Notes under the pieces: model-generated
What the model saw: only the letters and a program-made list of their open reading frames with translations
Told to the model about the DNA's origin: nothing
Databases searched by the model: none
NCBI GenBank assembly: GCA_017309275.1
Contig: JAFKLT010000049.1
Location: 16,072-80,071 of the forward strand
Direction of reading: 5' to 3'
DNA: 64,000 nucleotides
Origin: Sphingomonadales bacterium
GTDB lineage: Bacteria; Pseudomonadota; Alphaproteobacteria; Sphingomonadales; Sphingomonadaceae
Part shown: positions 1-8,277 of the stretch, piece after piece
Layout of the letters: every line of letters starts with the position of its first letter
Numbering within the stretch: the first letter of the stretch is position 1
Translations under genes and position numbers: made by a program

Positions 1-397
1 GCTGGGGATGCTGACGCTTAACGCGCTGATCGCGGCCGAATCGCTGATCGTGCCGCTGCAGTGCGAGTTTTTCGCGCTTGAGGGCCTCAGCCAGTTGCTG
101 ACGACGGTCGAGCGCGTGCGCGGCCGCTTCAACCAGAAATTGTCGATCCTGGGCGTCGCGCTGACGATGTTCGATCGCCGCAACCGGCTGACCGATCAGG
201 TGTCGGACGATGTGCGCGAGGTGTTGGGGCCGGTGGTGTTCCAGACGGTCATCCCGCGCAATGTCCGCCTGTCCGAGGCGCCGAGCCACGGCCTGCCCGC
301 GCTGATCTATGACCATCGCTGTGCCGGGTCGGCCGCTTATATTGCGCTTGCGCGCGAACTGATCGATCGCCTTCCCGACATCCGCAAGGCCGCATAA
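1..397 (+). CDS. parA: ParA chromosome-partitioning ATPase, C-terminal part (cut by window start)
   Basis: The reading frame is open from the window edge to the TAA at 395-397, leaving about 131 C-terminal residues of a ParA/Soj-type ATPase. Recognisable family segments are the 'VPLQCEFFALEG' stretch after the deviant Walker B region, and 'RNVRLSEAPSHG' near the C-terminus, both typical of chromosomal ParA. The Walker A motif lies outside the window. The protein drives chromosome segregation together with ParB bound at parS. parB starts at the next base, so the two are surely one operon. The internal ATG at 8 is not the true start. Confidence 0.95.
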   Translation, partial: LGMLTLNALIAAESLIVPLQCEFFALEGLSQLLTTVERVRGRFNQKLSILGVALTMFDRRNRLTDQVSDDVREVLGPVVFQTVIPRNVRLSEAPSHGLPALIYDHRCAGSAAYIALARELIDRLPDIRKAA

Positions 398-1351
398 ATG
401 TCTGATAGTGATAAAGAAAATCCGTCTTCGGCGCCGCGCAAGCGTCCGTCGGGGCTGGGGCGCGGGCTGAACGCGCTGTTCGGCGACGTCGCCGTCGAGG
501 CGCCGGTACTGGCGACTCCGGGTGCGGCGGCAAAGACATCGCCGGTATCGGGCGAAGCGGTGCAGCATGTGTCGGTGGGGTCGATTCGTCCGCTGCCGAA
601 CCAGCCGCGTCGCCATTTCGACGAAGCAGCGATCGCCGAACTGGCCGATTCGATCAGCGCGCGCGGCCTTTTGCAGCCGATCATCGTGCGCCAGGCGCCC
701 GACGGCCAGGGATATCAGCTCGTCGCGGGCGAACGGCGCTGGCGCGCGGCGCAGCGTGCCGGCCTGCATCAGATTCCGGCGCTGGTCCGCGACCTGGACG
801 ATGCCGCGACCTATGAGATCGCGCTCGTCGAAAATATCCAGCGCCAGGATCTCAATGCGATCGAAGAAGCGGGCGCCTATCGCCGGCTGATCGACGATTT
901 CGGACATAGCCAGGAAGAATTGGCGCGGCTGGTCGGCAAATCGCGCAGCCATGTCGCGAACCTGATGCGCCTACTCGATCTGCCGCAAGGCGTGCAGGGG
1001 CTGGTGGGCGACGGATCGCTGTCGATGGGCCATGCGCGCGCGCTGATCGGCGTCGACGGCGCCGAGGCGATCGCGCGCAAGGTCGTGAAGGAAGGGCTGT
1101 CGGTCCGCGCCGTCGAGGCGCTGGTTCGCGCCGATAAGGGCGGCGGGCGCAAGGCCGCACCTGTGGAATCGGCGGGCGGTGCCGGGCGCGATCCCGATAT
1201 CATGGCGGTCGAGCGCCATCTGTCCGAACTGCTGGGGATCGGCGTCGCGATCCAATATGCGGGTGGCGGGAAGGGCGCGCTGACGCTGAAATTCGCGTCG
1301 CTCGATCAGCTCGACATGATCTGCCAGCGGCTGAGCGGCGAAGCGATCTGA
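398..1351 (+). CDS. parB: ParB chromosome-partitioning protein
   Basis: 317 residues, normal length for chromosomal ParB. The N-terminus carries the ParA-stimulating Arg-rich segment 'GLGRGLNALFGD' (about residues 19-30). The ParB/Srx CTPase domain follows (about 55-150) with 'NQPRRHFDE' near 68 and 'GERRWRA' at 111-117, the CTP-binding box. A helix-turn-helix for parS recognition lies at about 170-200 ('SRSHVANLMRLLDLP'), and a C-terminal dimerisation segment ends the protein. It starts one base after the parA stop and is followed by a strong terminator. No parS palindrome was seen in the window. Confidence 0.97.
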   Translation: MSDSDKENPSSAPRKRPSGLGRGLNALFGDVAVEAPVLATPGAAAKTSPVSGEAVQHVSVGSIRPLPNQPRRHFDEAAIAELADSISARGLLQPIIVRQAPDGQGYQLVAGERRWRAAQRAGLHQIPALVRDLDDAATYEIALVENIQRQDLNAIEEAGAYRRLIDDFGHSQEELARLVGKSRSHVANLMRLLDLPQGVQGLVGDGSLSMGHARALIGVDGAEAIARKVVKEGLSVRAVEALVRADKGGGRKAAPVESAGGAGRDPDIMAVERHLSELLGIGVAIQYAGGGKGALTLKFASLDQLDMICQRLSGEAI

Positions 1352-1358
1352 CGCTTTG

Positions 1359-1382
1359 GCGGCCTGCGCGGCCGCTTTTCTT
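1359..1382 (+). terminator. Rho-independent terminator after parAB
   Basis: Six-base GC stem GCGGCC/GGCCGC (1359-1364 with 1370-1375), a five-base loop, then TTTTCTT. It sits 8 bases after the parB stop and ends the parAB transcript. Confidence 0.8.
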
Positions 1383-1400
1383 GTTCGTGCCATGAAACAG

Positions 1401-1428
1401 CGGGACCCCGAGTTAAGTCTGGGGTGAC
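1401..1428. repeat. Intergenic palindromic repeat of the sphingomonad 'CCCCGG..CCGGGG' type
   Basis: An imperfect inverted repeat with arms GACCCC and GGGGTG around a short TTAAG-containing centre. Its form matches the short palindrome (GACCCCGGA..TCCGGGGTC) that is dispersed between genes in many sphingomonad genomes. Family assignment is from memory of that pattern; copy number cannot be judged here as only one copy is in the window. Confidence 0.5.
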
Positions 1429-1430
1429 CG

Positions 1431-1785
1431 CGAAGGGCCGCGTCCGGGATTCGTCGGGGCTCGGCGTGCGGCAAGGGGTGTGACGCTGCGCGGGCGAATC
1501 GGGCCCCTTCCGATTCGGATGCGGCGCCGCGCGCAATTATTTTTCAGGCGCCCTTAATTTGTCCCGGCGCGGGCCGTTACCCGTGCATAGGCGGTCCCCA
1601 CGACTTGCCAAACTGCGGCCCAAGGCCATGATTTCGCTCGCTTGCACCCTGCAACGCGGGCCAAATCTATATGGGCTGTTAACCATGGTTGTAGGGCAAA
1701 GCCTGAACGGGTCACCCGCTAAAGGGGTCGGCGAATGGGGTGGGATTTCCATTCGAATTTCGACGACTTCAAGGGACCAAATCAT
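1431..1785. other. Intergenic region upstream of the DUF4402 gene
   Basis: About 350 bases without a convincing gene. It holds the leader of the DUF4402 gene, including a TTAACCAT motif at 1679-1686 described separately. Short open frames here have no recognisable product. Confidence 0.6.
1679..1690. promoter_or_regulatory. CtrA-like TTAACCAT motif in a small palindrome
   Basis: TTAACCAT at 1679-1686 forms part of the palindrome AACCATGGTT (1681-1690), about 95 bases before the DUF4402 start. TTAACCAT is a known form of the CtrA recognition half-site in Caulobacter. Related CATGGTT/AACCATG arms recur before the chaperone gene (2412-2436). The regulator assignment is inference. Confidence 0.35.
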
Positions 1786-2283
1786 ATGCGCACCATTGGA
1801 ATGAAGCGCGCCCTCATCGGCGCCGCGATTGCTGCCCTCGCCATGAACGCCTCGGCGGCGCATGCGGCGTCGGCCACGGGCACGGCGAAGGCCAAGATCC
1901 TGCGCCAGATCACGCTCACGAACACCAGCGACCTGCAATATGCGACGATCATCAGCGGCGCGACCGCCTCGACCGTCACGGTGTCGACTGCCGGCGCCGC
2001 GACTTGCGGCACGGGCCTGACCTGCACCGGCACGACGACGGCGGCCAACTTCAACGTCGCCGGCACCAGCGGTGCGGTGGTCGTTGTCGGCGGCGACGCG
2101 AACGTCACGCTGAACGGATCGCTCGGCGGCACGATGGCATCGACGCTGACCTATTCGGCGACGACGGTCACGCTGGGCGCGACGGGCGGCAGCTTTCAGG
2201 TCGGCGGCACGCTGAGCGTCGGCGCCAACCAGACGGCGGGTGACTATTCGGGAACGTTCAACGTCACCGCCAACTATCAGTAA
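1786..2283 (+). CDS. DUF4402 domain secreted protein, putative fimbria-like subunit
   Basis: 165 residues from the ATG at 1786, which has AAGGGA about nine bases upstream; an ATG at 1801 is the alternative. A signal peptide ends around Ala27 (..NASAAHA). The mature part is Gly/Thr/Ala-rich beta-structure with a Cys pair in 'TCGTGLTC' and the C-terminal 'GDYSGTFNVTANY' strand typical of DUF4402, which resembles pilin subunit strands. The next genes are a PapD-like chaperone and an usher-like protein, so this is probably the exported subunit. A terminator between it and the chaperone gene could raise subunit mRNA relative to the assembly genes. Function beyond surface export is unknown. Confidence 0.85.
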   Translation: MRTIGMKRALIGAAIAALAMNASAAHAASATGTAKAKILRQITLTNTSDLQYATIISGATASTVTVSTAGAATCGTGLTCTGTTTAANFNVAGTSGAVVVVGGDANVTLNGSLGGTMASTLTYSATTVTLGATGGSFQVGGTLSVGANQTAGDYSGTFNVTANYQ

Positions 2284-2340
2284 ATCCTGACTTTCACAGG
2301 TGGGGGGAGGGCGATTCTTCGGGCTCGCCGGCCAAAAAAG

Positions 2341-2374
2341 GGGTCGCCGGATACCAGCTCCGGCGGCCCTTTTT
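2341..2374 (+). terminator. Strong hairpin terminator between DUF4402 gene and chaperone gene
   Basis: A ten-base stem (2341-2350 with 2360-2369, one G-T pair) with a nine-base loop is followed by TTTTT. It would stop or attenuate transcription after the subunit gene. Confidence 0.8.
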
Positions 2375-2411
2375 CATGCGCGCTTGCCGCTGCCGGGCCG
2401 CATCCCGAACG

Positions 2412-2436
2412 CATGGTTAGCGAAATATCAACCATG
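2412..2436. promoter_or_regulatory. Inverted repeat CATGGTT-N11-AACCATG upstream of the chaperone gene
   Basis: Seven-base perfect arms at 2412-2418 and 2430-2436 with an AT-rich centre, about 75 bases before the chaperone start. The arms match the AACCATGGTT palindrome before the DUF4402 gene, which suggests one regulator for both transcripts. Confidence 0.35.
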
Positions 2437-2510
2437 TGCGCGCAACAGGGGATCGACCAACCAACGGGAGCGGTGGGGACCGAGCCCGAACGATTGTGGG
2501 GATCGTATCG

Positions 2511-3341
2511 ATGTTGCGCTTTATGAAGGCCCTGGGCCTGTTTTCCGTGGCCGCGCTGTGTGCGGCCGCCGTTCCCGCCCGCGCGGCGGGCGACCTGCTC
2601 GTCGCGCCGACGCGCGTCATTCTCGACGGATCGCGCGGCACCGAAGTGGTGCTCAACAATATCGGCAGCGAGCCCGCGACCTATCGCATCAGTCTGGAAA
2701 TCAAGCGGATGACCGCCGAGGGCGGGCTCGACGAGATCGACGAGGCGAATGTCACGCCCGCCGAGCGCGCGGCGCTCGACATGATCGCGTTCAGCCCGCG
2801 GCGCGTCACGCTGCCGCCGAACCAGCCGCAGGTCATTCGCGTCGGCGTGCGCATTCCGGAGGGGCTCGCCCCCGGCGAATATCGCGCGCACATGCTGTTC
2901 CGTGCGGTGCCCGACGCGGCGCCGGCGGTGACGGCCGACCCGGCCAAACCGAAGAGCGAGGGCGTGTCGATCGCGCTGACGCCGATCTATGGCATCACTA
3001 TCCCGATCATCGTGCGCGTGGGCGACCTGGGCGCGACCGCGACGATCGGCGACGCTCGGGTGACCGAGACGCGGGACGGGCCGGCGTTCGAATTCGACCT
3101 TGCGCGGACGGGCAATCGGTCGGTCTATGGCGATATCGAGGTGACGCGCCCGGGCGCGCCCGAGCCGCTGCTGATGGCGCGCGGCATCGCCGTCTATCCC
3201 GAGGTGGGTGCGCGCAAGGTGTCGCTGCGCATCCCGCCCGAACTGGCCGCGAAGCTGAAAGGGCCGGTGCACATCCGCTATACCGAGGACCGCGAGGTCG
3301 GCGGCGCGACGATCGACCAGACCGACCGGGTGGTGAAGTGA
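2511..3341 (+). CDS. PapD-like periplasmic fimbrial chaperone
   Basis: 276 residues from ATG 2511 (ATG 2523 also possible). A signal peptide ends near 'PARAAG'. The body starts with 'LLVAPTRVILDG', continues with 'EVVLNNIGSEPATYRISLE' and contains 'LPPNQPQVIRVGVR', the pattern of the G1/A1 strand regions in pilus chaperones. Such proteins hold unfolded subunits in the periplasm and hand them to an outer-membrane usher. It lies between a DUF4402 subunit gene and a usher-like gene, with 32 bases to the latter. An upstream in-frame extension to 2436 lacks a signal sequence start and is unlikely. Confidence 0.88.
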   Translation: MLRFMKALGLFSVAALCAAAVPARAAGDLLVAPTRVILDGSRGTEVVLNNIGSEPATYRISLEIKRMTAEGGLDEIDEANVTPAERAALDMIAFSPRRVTLPPNQPQVIRVGVRIPEGLAPGEYRAHMLFRAVPDAAPAVTADPAKPKSEGVSIALTPIYGITIPIIVRVGDLGATATIGDARVTETRDGPAFEFDLARTGNRSVYGDIEVTRPGAPEPLLMARGIAVYPEVGARKVSLRIPPELAAKLKGPVHIRYTEDREVGGATIDQTDRVVK

Positions 3342-3373
3342 CGCGATAGGCGGGCGGTAGGACGGACGGGACC

Positions 3374-6154
3374 GTGGTTCGCACGGCCCTTTCGCGATGG
3401 AAGGCGCTGGCGGCGGCCGCGCTGGCGCTGGTCGGGCTCGCCCCGTCCGGCGCTCAAGCCGTTGACAAGGTGGCGGTTTCTCTACCCTCGGACGCGTGGA
3501 CCGCGAACGAGGACGACCGCTGGCTGTTCGACCTGCGGTCGGGGCAATATCGGCTGGGCGACGGCGTGCGGGGCTATCAAACGCCGCAGGGGATATGCGT
3601 CGACTTGGGCGACATGGTGCTCGCGCTCGACCTGGCGGTACGCGTCGACAAGAAGTTGCGCCGCGCAACCGGGTGGATATTCGACGAGCGCCGAACCTTT
3701 CTGGTCGACCGCGACGCGGGCGAGGTGCGCGTCGGCAGCCAGAGCTTTCGCATCGGCGCCACCGCGATCCGCGACGTGCCCGCGGGGTGGTGCGTGGACC
3801 TCGACGCGCTCAACACATGGCTGGGCGTGCCGATCGCCGCCGACCTTTCGAATGCGGTACTGCGGATCGATGCCAAGGAAAAGCTGCCGTTCCAGCTCGC
3901 GGCCGAGCGGCGCGCGCGCGCGGCGGGGATCCGTCCGCAGGCGTCGTTCGACCTGGCGAGCTTGCCGCAGGCGACGCGGCCGTACCAGATGTGGGCGACG
4001 CCCTCGATCGACGTCGTCGCCTCCGCGGGCGTGGTATCGGACCGGAAGAGCGGGTCGTACAGCCAGGCGCGCTACGAGATTTTCGCGGCGGGCGAGGTCG
4101 TCGGGCAAAGCTTTGACGCGCGGCTGTCGTCCGACGACAAGGGCGTGCCCGACAGTTTGCGCATGCGGCTGTATCGTACCGACCCCGAAGGGCGGCTGCT
4201 CGGCCCGCTGCGCGCGACGCATTATGCGGTGGGCGACGTCAGCCTGCTGTCGACAGGGCTGGTCGCGCAGTCGGCGCCGGGACGCGGTGCGGTGGTCACC
4301 AACCGGCCGATCGAGCGGCCCGACAGCTTCGACAAGACCAGCTTTCGCGGCGACCTGCCGACGGGGTGGGACGCCGAACTCTATCGCAACGGACAGTTGC
4401 TGGCCTTCACCGCGCCGAACAGCGATGGCCGCTACGAATTTCTGGACGTGCCGCTGCAATATGGCCCGAACCGCTTTGAAATCGTGATGTACGGGCCGCA
4501 GGGGCAGATCCGGCGCGAGATCAGGGAGCTGCAGGTCGGCGTCGATTCGATCCCGCCGCAACAGACCTGGTACTGGGCGGGTATCGCGGAGGAGGATACC
4601 GATCTGGTCGAATTCCGCCGCCGCGGCGGCGCGTTTCGGCGCGGATGGCGCGGGACGGCGGGGATCGAGCGCGGGCTGGATACGCGAACATCGGTCGCGG
4701 CCTATCTGCACAGCCTGATGATCGAGAATATCCGCCGCAACTATGCCGAAGTCGCGCTGCGCCGATCGATCGGACCGTCGCTGCTGGAGGTGGCGGGCAG
4801 TCAAGCCGACGATGGCGGCGGCGCGCTGCGCGCAAGCTGGCTGGCGGCCTTCGGCGAAACCTATGTGCGCGCCGACGCGATGCGCGGCTGGGGCGGATTC
4901 GTGTCGGATCTGTTCATCAACAATATGAGCGGCCTGTATTCGATCTCGCTCGACCAGTCGGTGAAGCTGGGCCAGACGGTGCTGCCGCTGCATTTCGACC
5001 TGTCGAAGATCGATCGCCGATCGGGAATCTCGAGCCTCGAGGCATCGGGCCGCGCCTCGCTGAGCTTTCGCGCGCTGACCTTTACCGGCCAGATCGACTG
5101 GGCGCGGACGAAGGTGCCGGTCGGCCCCGATCCGCCCGACAATCTGACCGCGACGCTGCTGGCCAATGCGCGGATCGGCCGCGTGCGCCTGCGCGGCGAG
5201 GCGCGTTTCGCGCTGTCGGGCGCGAACGCCGACACGCGGATGACGGTGATCGGCGAATGGGCGGGGAAGGGCGACGCCGAATGGCGCGCCGAACTCGGTT
5301 ATGACAAGGGGCTGGCGCGGGGCCGCGCCGGCCTGGGTTATACGCGCCGTTTCAACACGTTGCAGCTTAGCGGCTTTGGCGAGGTCGCGACCGACGGATC
5401 GGTCGCGGCGTCGCTGTCGCTTGCCTTCAGCTTCGGCCGGAAGCCCGCTGGCGCGTCGGGCGGCGGCGGATGGCGCATGTCGAGCGAGAAGCTGGGCGGT
5501 CGCGGCCAGGTGATGGCCGACGTTTTCATGGACGACAATGGCGACGGCATCCGCCAGCCCGGCGAGGCGGCGATCGCCGGCGCGCCGCTGACCGCAGGCA
5601 ATGCGTTCGTCGAGGCGTCGACCGACAAGGCCGGCAACGCGATGATCGACGGGCTGGAGCCCTTTCGCCCGGTGATGATCGGCATCGACGCGGGGAGCCT
5701 GCCCGACCCCTATGTCCAGCCCGCGCTGCCCGGCGTGGTCGTCACTCCGCGTCCGGGAGTCGTCACGCGCGTCGCGCTGCCGATGACGCAGGCGGGTGAG
5801 ATCGAGGGCGTCGTCATGCGCGACGGCGGCAACCCGATCGAGGGGCTGAGCCTGGAGCTGGTCGACGCCGAAGGCCGCGTTCGTGCCACGACATTGACCG
5901 AGTTCGACGGATATTTCCTTTTCGAAAGCGTCGCTTACGGCCGCTATACGGTGCGAATGGCCAAGGCGTCGGCCGCCGCGCTGCGGCTTGACCCCGCGCT
6001 GGTTCTGAGCGCGGCGCCGGGGAAAGCGACCCCGCGCATCAAGCTGGGCACGCAGAAGCTGAAGCCGCTCCAGCGCGCGGCGACGGCGACGGACGACGGC
6101 GGAGATGGCGCCAATAGCGCGCGCGGGCCGCCGACCACGGGCGGGCTTCGGTAA
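3374..6154 (+). CDS. Large usher-like outer-membrane protein with C-terminal Ca-loop and carboxypeptidase-regulatory-like domains
   Basis: 926 residues from a GTG start that gives a clear signal peptide (cleavage near 'SGAQA'). Residues ~30-180 resemble a periplasmic N-terminal domain; ~200-390 includes a plug/middle-domain-like stretch ('[18 protein letters not shown]', '[17 protein letters not shown]') as in fimbrial ushers; ~400-690 is rich in alternating beta strands, compatible with an outer-membrane barrel. Near 715-730 is '[16 protein letters not shown]', an Asp-rich Ca-binding loop as in SdrD-B repeats, followed by a peptidase-regulatory-like domain with '[10 protein letters not shown]' and '[19 protein letters not shown]'. 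It is larger and differently capped than a classical FimD/PapC usher. With its neighbours it forms a noncanonical chaperone-usher system. Confidence 0.8.
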   Translation: MVRTALSRWKALAAAALALVGLAPSGAQAVDKVAVSLPSDAWTANEDDRWLFDLRSGQYRLGDGVRGYQTPQGICVDLGDMVLALDLAVRVDKKLRRATGWIFDERRTFLVDRDAGEVRVGSQSFRIGATAIRDVPAGWCVDLDALNTWLGVPIAADLSNAVLRIDAKEKLPFQLAAERRARAAGIRPQASFDLASLPQATRPYQMWATPSIDVVASAGVVSDRKSGSYSQARYEIFAAGEVVGQSFDARLSSDDKGVPDSLRMRLYRTDPEGRLLGPLRATHYAVGDVSLLSTGLVAQSAPGRGAVVTNRPIERPDSFDKTSFRGDLPTGWDAELYRNGQLLAFTAPNSDGRYEFLDVPLQYGPNRFEIVMYGPQGQIRREIRELQVGVDSIPPQQTWYWAGIAEEDTDLVEFRRRGGAFRRGWRGTAGIERGLDTRTSVAAYLHSLMIENIRRNYAEVALRRSIGPSLLEVAGSQADDGGGALRASWLAAFGETYVRADAMRGWGGFVSDLFINNMSGLYSISLDQSVKLGQTVLPLHFDLSKIDRRSGISSLEASGRASLSFRALTFTGQIDWARTKVPVGPDPPDNLTATLLANARIGRVRLRGEARFALSGANADTRMTVIGEWAGKGDAEWRAELGYDKGLARGRAGLGYTRRFNTLQLSGFGEVATDGSVAASLSLAFSFGRKPAGASGGGGWRMSSEKLGGRGQVMADVFMDDNGDGIRQPGEAAIAGAPLTAGNAFVEASTDKAGNAMIDGLEPFRPVMIGIDAGSLPDPYVQPALPGVVVTPRPGVVTRVALPMTQAGEIEGVVMRDGGNPIEGLSLELVDAEGRVRATTLTEFDGYFLFESVAYGRYTVRMAKASAAALRLDPALVLSAAPGKATPRIKLGTQKLKPLQRAATATDDGGDGANSARGPPTTGGLR

Positions 6155-6303
6155 TCGCCGAACGAGGGCGAGAGCTGCGCGCGCTGTCGGCGGAACCACC
6201 GCGGCAACGGGCAAGCGACGCCCCTCTTAATCAATTCTTAGCCATGTTTGGGCACATCGGCGGCGAGCGGAAACGCGCAGATTTTGCACGTGGGGATCAA
6301 TTC

Positions 6304-7839
6304 ATGACCGACTTTCAGGGACCGACCAGCCGACCTACCAGCGCCGACGTCGCCATCATCGGCGCAGGGCCGGCAGGACTGACCGCAGCTTATCTCCTGA
6401 CCAAGGAGGGGTATAAGGTCACGGTAATCGAGAAGGATCCGGTCTATGTCGGCGGCATCAGCCGCACGGTCGAGCATGAGGGCTTTCGTTTCGATATCGG
6501 CGGCCATCGCTTCTTTTCGAAGGCGCAGGAGGTCGTCGACCTGTGGAACGAGATCCTGCCCGACGATTTCATCCAGCGCCCGCGGATGAGCCGCATCTAT
6601 TATGAAGGAAAATTCTATTCCTATCCGCTGCGCGCGTTCGAGGCGCTGTGGAACCTCGGCGTGGTCCGTTCGACGCTGTGCATGATCAGCTATGGGTGGG
6701 CGAAACTGTTCCCGAACCGGAATATCCGCAGCTTCGAGGATTGGACGATCAATCAGTTCGGGCGCAAACTCTATTCGATCTTCTTCAAGACCTATACCGA
6801 AAAGGTCTGGGGCATGCCGTGCGACGAAATGTCGGCCGACTGGGCGGCGCAGCGCATCAAGGGGCTTTCGCTCTGGGGCGCGGTGCTCGACGGGCTCAAG
6901 CGCAGCCTTGGGCTCAACAAGAAGCCCAACGATGGCATGGCAACGAAGACGCTGCTCGAAACCTTCCGCTATCCGCGGCTCGGCCCCGGCATGATGTGGG
7001 AGGCCGCGCGCGACAAGGTGCGCGCGGGCGGCAATCACGTGCTGATGGCGCACAGCTTCAAGCAGTTGACGCAGGATCAGGTCAGCGGCCGCTGGCGGCT
7101 GACCGCAACGGGAAGCGACGGCGATATCGTGATCGACGCGGCGCATGTCATCAGTTCGGCGCCGATGCGCGAGCTGGCGGTGCGCCTCCATCCGTTGCCC
7201 GCTTGCGCGCTCACCGCCGCGCCGAACCTCAAATATCGCGACTTCCTGACCGTCGCGCTCAAGATCCGGTCGGAAGATCTGTTCCCCGACAACTGGATCT
7301 ATATCCACGACAGCAAGGTCCAGGTCGGCCGTGTCCAGAATTTCCGAAGCTGGTCGCCCGAGATGGTGCCCGATCCCGAGCTTGCGTGCGTCGGGCTGGA
7401 ATATTTCTGTTTCGAAGGCGACGGATTGTGGGCGTCGAGCGACGCCGATCTGATCGAACTGGCGAAAAAGGAAATGGCGACCCTGGGCCTGTGCGATCCG
7501 AAGGATGTCGTCGGCGGCGCGGTCGTCCGTCAGGAAAAGGCCTATCCCGTCTATGATGATGACTATGCCGCGCATGTCGAGACGATGCGCAGCGAGTTGG
7601 AGGCCCGCTATCCGACGCTGCATATGGTCGGCCGGAATGGCATGCACCGCTATAACAATCAGGATCATGCGATGATGACCGCAATGCTGACGGTGCGTAA
7701 CATCGTCGCGGGCGAAAAACTCTATGATATCTGGGGCGTAAACGAAGACGCCGAATATCATGAAAGCGGCACCGAGGGCGAACAGGCCGCGCTGGCATCG
7801 GTTCGCGACGTGCCGACCCGCGTGTCGAAGGCGGCGTAA
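6304..7839 (+). CDS. FAD-dependent oxidoreductase, UDP-galactopyranose mutase/amine-oxidase-like
   Basis: 511 residues from ATG 6304, preceded by GGGGATCA; an in-frame ATG at 6244 would only add a non-homologous stretch. The Rossmann dinucleotide motif '[12 protein letters not shown]' is at about 18-29, followed by '[16 protein letters not shown]' and '[12 protein letters not shown]', characteristic of the UGM/protoporphyrinogen-oxidase-like flavoprotein group. The C-terminus has '[18 protein letters not shown]', again typical. It is five bases from a GtrA gene and is followed by a GT-C-like membrane protein, so a role in modifying a lipid-linked sugar or polysaccharide is likely. The exact reaction is not established. 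Confidence 0.85.
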   Translation: MTDFQGPTSRPTSADVAIIGAGPAGLTAAYLLTKEGYKVTVIEKDPVYVGGISRTVEHEGFRFDIGGHRFFSKAQEVVDLWNEILPDDFIQRPRMSRIYYEGKFYSYPLRAFEALWNLGVVRSTLCMISYGWAKLFPNRNIRSFEDWTINQFGRKLYSIFFKTYTEKVWGMPCDEMSADWAAQRIKGLSLWGAVLDGLKRSLGLNKKPNDGMATKTLLETFRYPRLGPGMMWEAARDKVRAGGNHVLMAHSFKQLTQDQVSGRWRLTATGSDGDIVIDAAHVISSAPMRELAVRLHPLPACALTAAPNLKYRDFLTVALKIRSEDLFPDNWIYIHDSKVQVGRVQNFRSWSPEMVPDPELACVGLEYFCFEGDGLWASSDADLIELAKKEMATLGLCDPKDVVGGAVVRQEKAYPVYDDDYAAHVETMRSELEARYPTLHMVGRNGMHRYNNQDHAMMTAMLTVRNIVAGEKLYDIWGVNEDAEYHESGTEGEQAALASVRDVPTRVSKAA

Positions 7840-7846
7840 CGCCGTG

Positions 7847-8266
7847 ATGACGCATCCCGTTTCCTCGCTGTTGCCGCAGCTCATGCGCGTGACGTTCCTG
7901 CGCTATGCGGTCGCCAGCGTCGTCGCGCTGGCCGCGGACATGGGGTTGTTCATGGCCCTGCTAGCGATGAGCTGGCATCCCGCGGGCGCATCGGCGACGA
8001 GCTATGCCGCCGGTATCGGCATCCACTGGCTCATCAGCTCACGCCTCGTCTTCGTCGAGGGTGCGCGGACGATCGGGATGGTGCGCGTTCGGCAGAAGGC
8101 GCTGTTCATCGTATCGGCGCTGGTCGGGCTGGCGATCACCGTCGGCATCGTTGCCGCCGGTCAGGGCGTGGGCATCGATCCGCGCCTGTCGAAACTGGCG
8201 GCAATCGGCGCCAGCTTCATCGCGACCTATTATCTGCGCAAGACGCTCGTCTTCGCGAATAGCTGA
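7847..8266 (+). CDS. GtrA family membrane protein
   Basis: 139 residues with four hydrophobic segments and the GtrA pattern: 'FLRYAVASVVALAADMGLF' in the first helix, 'YAAGIGIHWLISSRLVF' in the middle and 'KLAAIGASFIATYYLRKTLVF' at the end. GtrA proteins are thought to translocate polyprenyl-phosphate-linked sugars across the inner membrane. It sits between the flavoprotein and the GT-C-like gene, consistent with a sugar donor supply chain. Start is ATG 7847; a GTG one codon earlier is possible. Confidence 0.9.
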   Translation: MTHPVSSLLPQLMRVTFLRYAVASVVALAADMGLFMALLAMSWHPAGASATSYAAGIGIHWLISSRLVFVEGARTIGMVRVRQKALFIVSALVGLAITVGIVAAGQGVGIDPRLSKLAAIGASFIATYYLRKTLVFANS

Positions 8267-8277
8267 ACGGAAAGCCG

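Noticed and set aside
1-1351. parS centromere near parAB
   Set aside because: No copy of the 16-base TGTTTCACGTGAAACA palindrome or near match was seen in the window.
3482-6214. Open frame of about 910 codons on the minus strand under the usher-like gene
   Set aside because: It mirrors codon positions of the plus-strand gene in GC-rich DNA, has no recognisable domain and no start signal. The plus-strand protein has a signal peptide and domain motifs.
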